Shown here piece after piece: positions 8,075-16,047 of a DNA stretch of 37,371 bases; the stretch's first letter is position 1, and each line of letters starts with the position of its first letter. Source of the stretch: Streptomyces lonarensis (GTDB lineage: Bacteria; Actinomycetota; Actinomycetes; Streptomycetales; Streptomycetaceae); assembly GCF_012033735.1 (NCBI RefSeq), contig NZ_JAAVJD010000027.1, positions 1 through 37,371 on the forward strand, read 5' to 3'. Under the pieces are notes generated by a model, which did no database searches, had not been told where the DNA came from, and saw only the letters and a list, made by a program, of their open reading frames with translations. The position numbers and the translations under genes were made by a program.

Positions 8075-8178
8075 GCACGTTCCCCTCTCAGTGCCCCGTG
8101 GGGTTCCGAGCAGGGTCCGAACCGTGGCCGGCGGTACGCGGGCCACGGAACGCAGGTCCTCCGGCAACGGCCGGGCCG

Positions 8179-8206
8179 TTGACCTCAACCGCACTTCAGG
8201 TAGCAG
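8179..8206 (+). promoter_or_regulatory. MerR-type promoter with inverted-repeat operator
   Basis: A near-perfect inverted repeat, ACCTCAA (8182-8188), 6 bases, TTCAGGT (8195-8201), sits directly after a -35-like TTGACC (8179-8184). A -10-like TAGCAG is at 8201-8206. A TTGACCTCAA...TTGAGGT operator between the boxes is typical of MerR-family activators. No MerR gene is in the window. It would drive the disrupted oxidoreductase gene that starts at 8263. Confidence 0.55.
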
Positions 8207-8262
8207 GGTGGGAGCCGTGCTGCCGCTCCTGCGGCAGGCCTCCCCGGAAATGCCGTGCGACG

Positions 8263-9165
8263 GTGCGAGCAGGTGCGTTCTTCGCCTTCGGAGGCCCCGA
8301 GGTACTCACGCAGGTCTCCGTGCCGACCCCTCGGGCGGGGCCCGGGGAGGTACGGGTCGCGGTACGGGCCGCCGGCGTCAGCCCATCGACTGCGCGGTGC
8401 GCTCCGGGCACCGGGCACCCGGCTTCCCGATCGACCGGCCGCACATCACCGGCGGAGAGTTCGCCGGCGTCGTGGACCAGGTCGGCGCTGGGGTCGAGGC
8501 GTTGGAGGTCGGCGCGGAGGTGCTCGGTTTCCGCCGTCCAGCGGTGCTACGCCGAGTACGTGGTGGTGCCGGCCGACCGCCTGGCCCGCACGCCTTCCGC
8601 CATGCCCTGGGCCGTCGCCGGGGGCCTGTCCGGGGTGGGCCAGGCGGCGCTCACGGCGCTGGAGGCGCTGGAGGTGAGGTACGCCGACACGTTCCTGGTG
8701 AGCGGCGCCGCCGGCGGGGTGGGCACCGTCGCCGCACAGCTCGCCCGAGCGGCCGGCGCGACGGTGACAGGGACCGCCCGCGAGGAGAACCACGCCTACC
8801 TGCGTCACCTCGGCACGATCCCTGTCGCTTACGGGAACGGCCTCGTCGACCGGGTGCGGGAGTTGGCGCCCGGCGGAGTGGATGTCGCGCTGGACGCCGC
8901 CGGCGAGGACGGCCTGCGAGCGGCGGTCGCGCTGGTCGCGGACCGGGACAGGGTCGGCACCGTCGATGCCTGCGAACGACTCGGCGCCCGGTGGATCGCG
9001 GGACGGCGCTCCGCGGCACGCCTGGGCGTGCTGGTCCGCCTGTGGGTCGCGGGAGCCCTCCACACCCACGTCCGGGCCGCCTGACCCCTGGAGGAAGCGG
9101 CCGCCGCCCATCGCGACGTCGGGGTGGGACACGGCCGTGGCACGGTCGTGTCGCTTATCGGCTGA
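8263..9165 (+). pseudogene. NADP-dependent zinc-type alcohol dehydrogenase/quinone oxidoreductase, disrupted
   Basis: The intact gene would give about 300 residues of the medium-chain dehydrogenase/quinone reductase family. The N-terminus (FFAFGGPEVLTQV, VRVAVRAAGVSP), Rossmann motif (SGAAGGVGTVAAQLARAAGA) and C-terminus (PLEEAAAAHRDV, GHGRGTVV) are all readable. Three lesions break it. One base is missing at 8381-8384, so IDCAVRSGH through EVGAEVLGF is read in another frame. One extra base at about 8527-8531 restores the frame at SAVQRCYAEYVVV. A TGA at 9082-9084 cuts the last 27 codons before the natural stop at 9163-9165. The two indels compensate, so they could be sequencing errors, but the nonsense codon adds to the case for a pseudogene. 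The start is probably the GTG at 8263, with a poor ribosome site. Confidence 0.75.
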
Positions 9166-9357
9166 GGCGTCCGGGTGCGGCCGCGCCGCGTCCCGACGGC
9201 GCCGCGGTCCCGCCGCGAGCAGCAGCGGACAGTACCGGACAGCGCGCCGCCGCCGGGGCGGCCGTGGCACGATGGCCCGGTGCGCGCGGGGCGGCCGCCG
9301 GCCGGGCGGAACCCCGCGGACGGCAGCCGGTGGCGGGCACGGACGGGAGCGGAACGC

Positions 9358-10206
9358 ATGGGACGGGTCACCGAGAGGCGCCGGGTGGTGCGCATCCGCG
9401 GCGGGCAGGTGGCGGAGCGGTCCGACACCCTCGCCGGCGAGGAACCGATGGAGATCCGGGTCGGCGGCCACGCCCTGGCGATCACCATGCGCACCCCGGG
9501 GGACGACTTCGCCCTCGCCGCGGGATTCCTGGTCAGCGAGGGCGTGGTGCACTCCGCCGACGAGGTGGCGCGGGTGGTCTACTGCGCGGGCGCCGAGGAC
9601 GACGGTGCCGGCGGGCGGTCCGCGAACTCCTACAACGTGGTGGACGTGGTCCTGGCGGACGGTGTTCCGCCGCCCGCCCCGTCGGTGGCGCGCAACGTCT
9701 ACGTCTCCTCCTCCTGCGGCATGTGCGGCCGGACCAGCATCGACGCCGTGCGCACCACCGCACGGCGGGCCCTGTCGGCCGGGCCCCGGCTCACCCCCGA
9801 GCTGCTGTCCCTGCTGCCCGAGCGGCTGCGCGCCGGGCAGAAGGTGTTCGACCGGACCGGCGGGCTGCACGCCGCGGCGCTGTTCGCCGCGGACGGCACC
9901 CTGCTGGACCTGCGGGAGGACGTGGGCCGCCACAACGCGGTGGACAAGGTGGTGGGCCGGGCGCTGCTGGACGGCTCCCTGCCGCTGGACGACACGGTAC
10001 TCATGGTCTCCGGCCGGGCCTCGTTCGAACTGGTCCAGAAGGCGGTCATGGCCGGCATCCCGGTGCTGGCCGCGGTCTCGGCGCCGTCGTCCCTGGCGGT
10101 GGATCTCGCCGAGGAGTCGGGGGTGACCCTGGTCGGCTTCCTGCGGGGGGACTCGATGAACGTGTACGCCGGGGCTCAGCGGGTGGTGCTGCCGGCGGAC
10201 TCCTGA
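9358..10206 (+). CDS. fdhD: FdhD, formate dehydrogenase accessory sulfurtransferase
   Basis: A 282-residue protein with the full FdhD pattern: LAGEEPMEIRV (25-35), MRTPGDDFALAAGFLVSEG (44-62), the active cysteine loop SSSCGMCG (117-124; C120 and C123), VGRHNAVDKV and VSGRASFELVQKA. FdhD passes sulfur from a cysteine desulfurase to the molybdenum cofactor of formate dehydrogenases, using the cysteine loop. The ATG at 9358 follows GGGAG at 9345-9349, and earlier in-frame starts lack a family match. No formate dehydrogenase is in the window. The 3' end overlaps the convergent symporter gene by 31 bases. Confidence 0.93.
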   Translation: MGRVTERRRVVRIRGGQVAERSDTLAGEEPMEIRVGGHALAITMRTPGDDFALAAGFLVSEGVVHSADEVARVVYCAGAEDDGAGGRSANSYNVVDVVLADGVPPPAPSVARNVYVSSSCGMCGRTSIDAVRTTARRALSAGPRLTPELLSLLPERLRAGQKVFDRTGGLHAAALFAADGTLLDLREDVGRHNAVDKVVGRALLDGSLPLDDTVLMVSGRASFELVQKAVMAGIPVLAAVSAPSSLAVDLAEESGVTLVGFLRGDSMNVYAGAQRVVLPADS

Positions 10207-11168
10207 TCCTCCGGTGGCGCCTGCGCCGCCCACCGCCGCGCCAGGACGGCGCAGACGATCAGCTGGACCTGGTGGAAGAGCATCAGCGGCAGCACGGTGA
10301 CCGCGGCGTCCGCGCCGAAGAGGACGCTGGACATCGGCAGCCCGACCGCCAGGGACTTCTTCGATCCGGCGAAGACCACCGCGATACGGTCCTCGCGCCC
10401 GAAGCCCAGACGCCGCGCCCCCTGCCCGGTGATGAGCAGCATCAGCGCCAGCAGGACCACCACGACGGCGAAGAGGGCCAGCAGCCGCTGCCAGCTGATC
10501 TGCCCGAAGACGCCCTCCCGCACCCCTTCGCTGAACGCGGCGTAGACCACGATCAGCACCGACCCCCGTTCGAAGTACGACAGCGCGGTCCGGTGCCGGA
10601 CCACGACCGCGCCCAGCCAGCGGTGCAGCAGCTGGCCGACGACGAACGGCAGCAGCAGCTGCAGGGCGATCCGGAGCAGCGAGTCGAGGGAGATGCCCGC
10701 GCCGCCCCCGATGAGGAGCCCGGCCAGCAGCGGTGTCAGCACGACGCCGATGAGACTGGAGAACGAACCGGCTGCGATGGCGCCGGCGACGTTGCCGCGC
10801 GCGATCGAGGTGAACGCGATCGAGGACTGCACGGTGGAGGGGACGAGGCAGAGGAAGAGCACCCCGAGCGCCAGCTGCTCGGTCAGCAGCCACGGTGCGA
10901 GCGCGCCCGCCGCGAGCCCCAGCAGCGGGAACACCACAAACGTGCAGCTCAGGATGGTCAGGTGCAGCCGCCAGTGGCGCACCCCGTCCCCGACCTCCCG
11001 GGTGGAGAGCCGGGCGCCGTAGAGGAAGAACAGCAGACCGATCGCCACGACGGAGACGGTGTCCACGGCGTCCGCCGCCGTGCCGCCCGCCGGCAGCAGC
11101 GCGGCCAGGCCCATGGTCGCGACCAGCAGCAGCAGGTAGGGATCGAGGAATCGCAGGGCTCTTGACAC
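10176..11168 (-). CDS. Bile acid:sodium symporter family (BASS/SLC10A7-like) transporter
   Basis: A 330-residue integral membrane protein with 9-10 hydrophobic segments from residue 7 onward. Blocks typical of the BASS fold are LFFLYGARLSTREV (46-59), LVPSTVQSSIAFTSIARGN (about 108-126) and FAGSKKSLAVGLPMSSVLFG near the C-terminus, which resembles the crossover region of SLC10A7-type members. It probably moves an organic anion with a cation, but the substrate is unknown. The GTG start at 11168 follows a GGGGGAG. It is convergent with fdhD and overlaps its end, so the two messages can form a short antisense duplex. Confidence 0.85.
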   Translation of the reverse strand: MSRALRFLDPYLLLLVATMGLAALLPAGGTAADAVDTVSVVAIGLLFFLYGARLSTREVGDGVRHWRLHLTILSCTFVVFPLLGLAAGALAPWLLTEQLALGVLFLCLVPSTVQSSIAFTSIARGNVAGAIAAGSFSSLIGVVLTPLLAGLLIGGGAGISLDSLLRIALQLLLPFVVGQLLHRWLGAVVVRHRTALSYFERGSVLIVVYAAFSEGVREGVFGQISWQRLLALFAVVVVLLALMLLITGQGARRLGFGREDRIAVVFAGSKKSLAVGLPMSSVLFGADAAVTVLPLMLFHQVQLIVCAVLARRWAAQAPPEDQESAGSTTR

Positions 11169-11261
11169 GTCGGCCAGTCTCCCCCGCCCTGCGAACCGGC
11201 CGGTGGGCGGGGTGGCGGGGCACCGCGCGGGCGGGCCGCGCCCGGGGCGGTGTCCCGCCGC

Positions 11262-11792
11262 TCAGGGAAGCGCGTCCAGGGCCAGATGCCAGGGGAACAG
11301 CTCGGGCGGGGGCGACTGTCCGGGCGGGTTCGGCACCCAGCCGCCCTCGCCGACCAGCACGCGCGCACCGGAGCCGCGCAGGGCGTCGACCGACCGCGAC
11401 CACTGCGGGTGGGCGGCGAAGTCGGTGTTGACACAGGGGAGGACCACCAGGGGCGTGGGGCCGCCGACCGCGCGCATCGCGGTGCCCGCGACCTGGTGCG
11501 GAGTCAGGCCGAGCGCCAGCGCGTTGACGGTGTTCATGGTGGCGGGGGCCACGACGACGGCGTCCGCGTCGGGCCAGGGGTGCGCGGCCGGGCCGCCCGG
11601 CCGCGGCCGGGTCCGCACGGGGTGGCCGGTCAGCTTCTCCAGGCCGGTCAGTTCGTCGGGGCCCAGCCACTCGGCGGCGGTCGGGGTGACGCCCACGCAC
11701 ACCTGCCAGTCGCGCGCGTGCGCCTGCCGGACGGCGTCCGCCAGGTACCGGACCGGGGGTGCCGCGCAGCCCAGGAGGTGCAGGATTCGCAT
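11262..11792 (-). CDS. Flavoprotein (HFCD/phosphopantothenoylcysteine decarboxylase-like)
   Basis: A 176-residue protein of the homo-oligomeric flavin-containing Cys decarboxylase fold. It opens with a beta strand and phosphate loop (MRILHLLGCAAPPV). The flavin-site block DADAVVVAPATMNTVNALALG (about 75-95) matches the family PxxxNT motif, and VVLPCVNTDFAAHPQW follows. Relatives bind FMN and decarboxylate cysteine-type thiols or act as prenyl-FMN synthases. Standalone actinobacterial copies like this have no settled role. The ATG at 11792 lacks a strong ribosome site. No obvious operon partner. Confidence 0.75.
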   Translation of the reverse strand: MRILHLLGCAAPPVRYLADAVRQAHARDWQVCVGVTPTAAEWLGPDELTGLEKLTGHPVRTRPRPGGPAAHPWPDADAVVVAPATMNTVNALALGLTPHQVAGTAMRAVGGPTPLVVLPCVNTDFAAHPQWSRSVDALRGSGARVLVGEGGWVPNPPGQSPPPELFPWHLALDALP

Positions 11793-12455
11793 GCGGCCAG
11801 CGTATGGGCCCGGCGAGGGGCTGTTGCGAGGCGTCCGCGCCGGACGTCCTGGCGCGGCAGGGCACCGGCGTCCCGAGGGACAGCGCTCCAGGCCCCTGCG
11901 TGCCTGGCTTCCCCGGGCGGTCCTGTGGTTGCAGGGGAGCATTGGCTGCCGGTCGTCCCTGGGGGAACACGGTGCGCTCCGCTGGACGTGAGCGACGGAC
12001 GGGGACGGAGCGTCGTGCCGGGCGGAGCTCCGCCGTCGCACCGCCCGCTGCGATGAGCGGGGCGTGATCACGGCAGCTGCGGCATGCCGCGGCCGGCGCG
12101 CAGCGCGAGCCGGCCGGGGCCGAAGCGACGGACCGCCCCGCCGCCTTGCGAACGGCGCACGCAGCCACCGGTCGCCGCGCCGGCGCGGCGACCGTGCAGC
12201 GGACCGATGAGGTGCTGTCGGGGCAGGTCGCGCAGTGGCCGGATGCGGTGGGCGGCGCAACGATCGGGGGCGGGAGATGCCGCCGGGGGCGGAGCCGCAC
12301 CCGCGGCGCCCGCCCCTCCTCCGTCGCCCGTCGGCCTGTGCGGCGGCCCCTGCGGCCGGCGGGCGGGGGTGACGGGGCAGGTACCGGGAATGAGCGGCTG
12401 GAAACCATCGTTGATGATGGGATAACCACCCCCGGACAGTAAGGACCGCTTCCTC
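11793..12455 (+). other. 663-base intergenic stretch rich in palindromes
   Basis: The divergent gap between the flavoprotein and the aldo/keto reductase holds no ORF that reads like protein in any of six frames. It contains several palindromes: GTGATCAC (12064-12071), GCGGCATGCCGC (12079-12090), an 8-bp stem 12090-12097/12109-12116, and a 26-bp perfect palindrome at 12169-12194. A ribosome site AAGGA (12441-12445) for the reductase ends the stretch. A decayed gene or a structured regulatory region are both possible. Confidence 0.45.
12169..12194. repeat. 26-bp perfect palindrome
   Basis: The two 13-base arms, 12169-12181 and 12182-12194, are exact reverse complements with no central spacer. 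Both neighbouring genes start away from this point, so it is not placed as a terminator for either. It could be a dyad operator or a relic. Confidence 0.7.
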
Positions 12456-13283
12456 GTGAGCACAGTTCCCTTCGTGACCCTGAACAACGGCGTCAAGATG
12501 CCCCAGCTGGGCTTCGGCGTGTGGCAGGTCCCCGACGACCAGGCGACGGAGGCCGTGGGGCACGCGCTGCAGGCCGGTTACCGCAGCATCGACACCGCCG
12601 CCGTCTACGGCAACGAGGAGGGCACCGGCCGTGCGCTGGCCGCCTCCGGTCTGCCGCGTGAGGAGCTGTTCGTCACCACCAAGCTGTGGAACGGCGACCA
12701 GGGCCACGACTCGACCCTCCGTGCGTTCGACACCTCGCTGGAGAAGCTGGGTCTCGACTACGTCGACCTCTACCTGATCCACTGGCCGGTGCCGTCCAAG
12801 GACCTGTACGTCGAGTCGTACAAGGCCCTGGAGAAGATTTACTCCGACGGTCGCGCCAAGGCGATCGGCGTCTCCAACTTCACCACCGCGCACCTGCGGC
12901 GGCTGCTGGAGGAGACGGAGATCGTCCCGGTCCTCAACCAGATCGAGCTCCACCCCAACTTCCCGCAGGCCGAGCAGCGGGCCTTCCACGCCACGCACGA
13001 CATCCACACCGAGGCGTGGTCGCCGCTGGGCCAGGGCAAGGGCCTGCTGGACGACGAGGAGCTGGCGCGTATCGCCGCAAAGCACGGCGCCACGGCCGCG
13101 CAGGTGGTGCTGCGCTGGCACCTCCAGCTCGGCAACATCGTCATCCCGAAGTCGGTGACCCCCGCCCGGATCGAGGAGAACATCGACGTCTTCGGCTTCG
13201 AGCTGGACGACGCCGACCTCGAAGCGCTGGCCGAGCTCGACAACGACACCCGGCTGGGCAGCCACCCGGACCAGGTCGGCTGA
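12456..13283 (+). CDS. Aldo/keto reductase (AKR5, 2,5-diketo-D-gluconate reductase type)
   Basis: A 275-residue NADPH-dependent aldo/keto reductase with the complete catalytic tetrad: D46, Y51, K76 and H109 (in LYLIHWPVP). The cofactor motif IPKSVTPARIEEN near 228-241 contains the Lys/Ser/Arg that bind the NADPH 2'-phosphate. NNGVKMPQLGFGVWQV at the start is typical of the AKR5 group, which reduces aldehydes and keto sugars. The GTG start has AAGGA ten bases upstream. A monocistronic unit, closed by a strong hairpin. Physiological substrate unknown; detoxification of small carbonyls is usual for the family. Confidence 0.92.
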   Translation: MSTVPFVTLNNGVKMPQLGFGVWQVPDDQATEAVGHALQAGYRSIDTAAVYGNEEGTGRALAASGLPREELFVTTKLWNGDQGHDSTLRAFDTSLEKLGLDYVDLYLIHWPVPSKDLYVESYKALEKIYSDGRAKAIGVSNFTTAHLRRLLEETEIVPVLNQIELHPNFPQAEQRAFHATHDIHTEAWSPLGQGKGLLDDEELARIAAKHGATAAQVVLRWHLQLGNIVIPKSVTPARIEENIDVFGFELDDADLEALAELDNDTRLGSHPDQVG

Positions 13284-13296
13284 GCGCCGACGCACC

Positions 13297-13346
13297 CGAC
13301 GGCGCCCGCGCCATCCGCCTCACAGCGGCCGGCGCGGGCGCCGTCG
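13297..13346 (+). terminator. Terminator of the aldo/keto reductase gene
   Basis: A 16-bp perfect stem (13297-13312 with 13331-13346) and an 18-base loop start 14 bases after the stop codon. Confidence 0.8.
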
Positions 13347-13490
13347 TGCGTGCCCCGCCGCTCTGCGCCACCGACCCCGGCCCGGCCCGCACGGACGTCC
13401 GCCCGAGGACTGTGGCGAACGGGTGAATGGAACCGTCGCGACGGGGCAGGCGCGCAGCGCGCCATGGATTCCCACCACGGCCCGACGCAC

Positions 13491-13518
13491 CCATCCGCTG
13501 CGCCGTCGGCTACGAATA
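13491..13518 (+). promoter_or_regulatory. Predicted SigK promoter of sigK-rskA
   Basis: CCATCC at 13491-13496, 15 bases, then ACGAATA at 13512-13518. It matches two further copies at 20875-20901 (minus) and 20938-20965 (plus) in sequence and spacing, and resembles the CCATCC/CCGAAT promoter reported for M. tuberculosis SigK. It implies autoregulation. Transcription should start near 13525, leaving a leader of about 150 bases before sigK. Confidence 0.75.
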
Positions 13519-13608
13519 GTCGACGAGCCCGCAGTCCGAGGGTGCGCCACCCTCGACGCGGCCGGCCGATGGTCGCCGGTCGCTGTTCCAAGTTCCGGAG
13601 GAAGATCC

Positions 13609-13680
13609 ATGCCGCTGCCACCGTCCGGCGTACCGTGCCGGCCCCGCCGCGCCCCCCTGACCGGGGGTGGCCGGGCATGA
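13609..13680 (+). CDS. 23-codon leader ORF overlapping the sigK start
   Basis: An ATG at 13609 follows GGAGGAAG (13597-13604), the best ribosome site in this leader. The ORF encodes a Pro/Arg-rich peptide (MPLPPSGVPCRPRRAPL...) and stops at TGA 13678-13680, inside the sigK ATG (ATGA overlap). sigK itself has only a GGGGGTGG, and five of those G residues (13663-13667) can pair with CCCCC at 13653-13657. Ribosomes reading the leader would open this hairpin and could reinitiate at sigK. This is inference from layout, with no homology support for the peptide. Confidence 0.45.
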   Translation: MPLPPSGVPCRPRRAPLTGGGRA

Positions 13681-14261
13681 AGGAGCCGGTGTACATCGGG
13701 GAGAACCCCTCGACCGCGCCCGACCTCTCGGAGTTGCTGGTGCGGGTCGCCCAGGGTGACCACGAGGCGTTCGGCAGCGTCTACGACGCTGTCTCGGGCC
13801 CGGTGTTCGGACTGGTCCGCAGCATTCTCCGCGACCCCGCGCAGTCGGAGGAGGTGGCGCAGGAGGTGATGGTCGAGGTATGGCGGAACGCCGCGCGCTA
13901 CCGCCCGGAGAAGGGCAGCGCGATGGCGTGGACGATGACCCTGGCGCACCGCCGCGCGGTGGACCGGGTGCGTTCGGCGCAGGCCTCCAGCGACCGGGAG
14001 CAGCGGGCCGCGCTCCTGGAGCACACCCCCGCGTTCGACGAGGTGACCGAGCAGGTCGAGACCCGCCTGGAGCGCGAACAGGTGCGGCGCTGCCTGCGCA
14101 CCCTGACCGAGCTGCAGCGCCAGTCCGTGACCCTCGCCTACTACCGGGGGCTGACCTACCGCGAGGTGGCCGAACTGCTGGCGCTGCCGCTCGGCACCGT
14201 GAAGACCCGTATGCGCGACGGTCTGATCCGGCTGCGCGACTGCCTGGGGGTGACCGCATGA
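13677..14261 (+). CDS. sigK: ECF RNA polymerase sigma factor SigK
   Basis: A 194-residue ECF sigma factor of the SigK (ECF19) type. Region 2 spans about 27-100, with DPAQSEEVAQEVMVEVWR (53-70) and the promoter-melting/-10 part AMAWTMTLAHRRAVDRVR (82-99). Region 4 spans about 134-190, with LTYREVAELLALPLGTVKTR (159-178) as the -35-binding helix-turn-helix. The start at 13677 gives the usual SigK length. The gene ends in an ATGA overlap with the anti-sigma gene. The flanking lipid operon and fasciclin gene match the known M. tuberculosis SigK regulon (Rv0449c-Rv0446c, mpt70/mpt83), which supports the subgroup. Its predicted promoter copies lie at three points in this window. Confidence 0.93.
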   Translation: MKEPVYIGENPSTAPDLSELLVRVAQGDHEAFGSVYDAVSGPVFGLVRSILRDPAQSEEVAQEVMVEVWRNAARYRPEKGSAMAWTMTLAHRRAVDRVRSAQASSDREQRAALLEHTPAFDEVTEQVETRLEREQVRRCLRTLTELQRQSVTLAYYRGLTYREVAELLALPLGTVKTRMRDGLIRLRDCLGVTA

Positions 14262-15022
14262 CCGCCGACCTGCACACGCTCGCCGGGGCCTACGTCCTGC
14301 ACGCGCTGTCGGACGCGGAGCTGGCGGAGTTCGAACGCCATCTCGCCGACTGCGCCTCCTGCGCGACGGAGGTCCGCGAGCTGGCCGCGACCACCCAGCG
14401 GCTCGGGGCGGCGGTCGCCGCGACACCGCCGCCGGAGATGCGCGTCCGGGTGCTGCGGCAGATCGCCACCGTGCGGCAGGAGCCGCCGGAGGTGCCGCCG
14501 GAGCGGACCGGCCGGGTGCGCACGACCCGCCTGGGCGGGGTGATCCCCCGCCTGGTGCTGGCGGCGTGCGTCGCCGGCGCCCTTCTCGGCGGCGGTCTCG
14601 CCGCCTGGCAGTACCAGGAGGCACGGGACGCCCGCGACCAGGCTCAGCTCGCCGAGCGGTCCAACGACGAGCTGATGGGGGTGCTGACCTCACCGGACGT
14701 GGCCGTGGCCAGCACCGACCTGGAGGACGGCGCCACCGGCACGGTGCTGCTCTCCGCCGATCGGGACCGCGCGGTGTTCGTGGCCTCGGGCATGGCCGAG
14801 CCCCCCGCGGGCATGGTCTACCAGCTGTGGTTCGACGACGGCGGCACGATGCGCCCCGGCGGCCTGATGGACCCGGCCGACGGGCCGGCCGCCAACGCGG
14901 TGCTGATGGACGGGCCGGTCAACGGCGCGGGAGGCATGGGGATCACGCTGGAACCGGCGGGCGGCTCGCCGCAGCCGACCTCGGACCCCCTGCTGGTGAT
15001 GGCCTTCCCCGAGTCCGGCTGA
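14258..15022 (+). CDS. rskA: Membrane anti-sigma-K factor RskA
   Basis: A 254-residue single-pass anti-sigma factor. The N-terminal domain has a zinc anti-sigma motif, H28-x3-C32-x2-C35 (ERHLADCASC). One transmembrane helix lies at about 95-117, and the extracytoplasmic part carries the RskA C-terminal domain (VFVASGMAEPPAGMVYQLWF, ITLEPAGGSPQPTSDPLLVM). The cytoplasmic domain should hold SigK until the protein is cut by intramembrane proteolysis; that mechanism is known for M. tuberculosis RskA and assumed here. Start codon overlaps the sigK stop (ATGA), giving matched production. Confidence 0.92.
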   Translation: MTADLHTLAGAYVLHALSDAELAEFERHLADCASCATEVRELAATTQRLGAAVAATPPPEMRVRVLRQIATVRQEPPEVPPERTGRVRTTRLGGVIPRLVLAACVAGALLGGGLAAWQYQEARDARDQAQLAERSNDELMGVLTSPDVAVASTDLEDGATGTVLLSADRDRAVFVASGMAEPPAGMVYQLWFDDGGTMRPGGLMDPADGPAANAVLMDGPVNGAGGMGITLEPAGGSPQPTSDPLLVMAFPESG

Positions 15023-15026
15023 CCCG

Positions 15027-15056
15027 CGCCGGTGCGGGGCTCACCCCGCACCGGCG
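15027..15056 (+). terminator. Terminator of sigK-rskA
   Basis: A 13-bp perfect GC stem (15027-15039 with 15044-15056) and a CTCA loop begin 5 bases after the rskA stop. Confidence 0.85.
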
Positions 15057-15101
15057 GCGTCCCGCCCACCGGGCGCCCAGCCGGCGGGCCGGGGTGAACG
15101 G

Positions 15102-15142
15102 ACGAGCCGGGGGCGGACCATGGCGGTCCTCCCCCGGCTCGT
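15102..15142. terminator. Long hairpin between convergent units
   Basis: A 12-bp outer stem (15102-15113 with 15131-15142) contains a second inner stem GGACC/GGTCC (15115-15119, 15125-15129). It lies 72 bases downstream of the stop of the leftward lipid operon and also beyond rskA, so it can serve both directions. Confidence 0.75.
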
Positions 15143-15213
15143 GTGCGTTCGGCTCCGGCCTCGCTCGACCGGTCCCGGCCCCGCCGGGGTGAGGCCGGAG
15201 GCGACCGGGCCCG

Positions 15214-16047
15214 TCAGGGCCGGGGGCCGTCCTCGGGACGTGCGTTGCGGCGGGGCGGCAGCGGGAAGAAGCCGCTGGTACGCGCCGCGTAGCGGTCGAA
15301 CCCGTCCCGCTGGGACATGGTCTTCTCGGTGAGCCGCTTGCCGCTGCCGAAGATCAGCAGGAAGCTCATCACCAGCGGGGAGACGACGGTGATGGCCGCG
15401 ACCTGCCAGGTGCCGGCCGCCACGAGGAAGAGTCCCCACCACACCATGAAGTCGCCGAAGTAGTTCGGGTGGCGGGTCAGGGACCACAGCCCCCGGTCCA
15501 TGATCTTGCCGCGGTTGGCGGGGTCGGACTTGAAGCGGTGCATCTGCCAGTCGCCGAGGGCCTCGAAGAACAGCCCGACCGCCCAGCAGGCGATGCCCAG
15601 GACGACGACCCAGCCCAGCGGGCCGGGGAGGTAGGCGCCGAACTGGAGCGGCAGCGAGATCAGCCAGACCAGGGCCGCCTGGAGCAGGTAGACCATGCGC
15701 AGGGCGTACAGCTGCGGGTGGCCCGGGGCCTTGGCGAGCATCCGCTCGTACCGCGGGTCCTCGCCCTTGCCCCAGCTGCGCCACGTCACGTGGCCTGCCA
15801 GCCGCACGCCCCAGACCACGGTGAGGACGGCGATGAGGGTGCGGCGGGCGGTGTCGCCCTCCCCCGCCGAGGCGGCGAAGGTGGTGAGCGCGACCGCGGC
15901 GAAGCCCAGCCCCCACGCGATGTCCACCGTCCGGTGGCGGCCGCCGCGGACCACGGCGACCGCGAAGGTCGCCAGCAGCACGAGCAGCGCGGCGGCGGCG
16001 CTCAGGGCGAGGTTGAGCCCGAGGGCACCCCAGGGGTAGTCGGTCAC
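15214..16047 (-). CDS. DUF1295 membrane protein (steroid 5-alpha reductase/ICMT-like)
   Basis: A 277-residue polytopic protein with about seven hydrophobic segments. The C-terminal family signature is MDRGLWSLTRHPNYFGDFMV followed by WWGLFL, found in DUF1295 and 5-alpha-reductase/isoprenylcysteine methyltransferase folds, where it binds NADPH or SAM. The GTG at 16047 overlaps the upstream CFA-like stop by GTGA and is preferred to an ATG at 16059. It is the last gene of the SigK-controlled operon, in the place of Rv0446c in M. tuberculosis. A lipid or isoprenoid reductase role is likely; the substrate is not known. Confidence 0.88.
   Translation of the reverse strand: MTDYPWGALGLNLALSAAAALLVLLATFAVAVVRGGRHRTVDIAWGLGFAAVALTTFAASAGEGDTARRTLIAVLTVVWGVRLAGHVTWRSWGKGEDPRYERMLAKAPGHPQLYALRMVYLLQAALVWLISLPLQFGAYLPGPLGWVVVLGIACWAVGLFFEALGDWQMHRFKSDPANRGKIMDRGLWSLTRHPNYFGDFMVWWGLFLVAAGTWQVAAITVVSPLVMSFLLIFGSGKRLTEKTMSQRDGFDRYAARTSGFFPLPPRRNARPEDGPRP

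Noticed and set aside
9082..9084. TGA in the quinone oxidoreductase read as selenocysteine
   Set aside because: No selenoprotein family match at this position, two frameshifts occur in the same gene, and no suitable downstream element is evident.
8446..12429. Very long minus-strand open frame of over 1300 codons across fdhD and neighbours
   Set aside because: It is a GC-driven shadow; the translation is Arg/Pro/Ala-rich with no domain, and real genes with clear families lie opposite.
12068..12496. Minus-strand open frame of 142 codons in the intergenic stretch
   Set aside because: The translation is low-complexity with no recognisable family, and it overlaps the start of the aldo/keto reductase gene.
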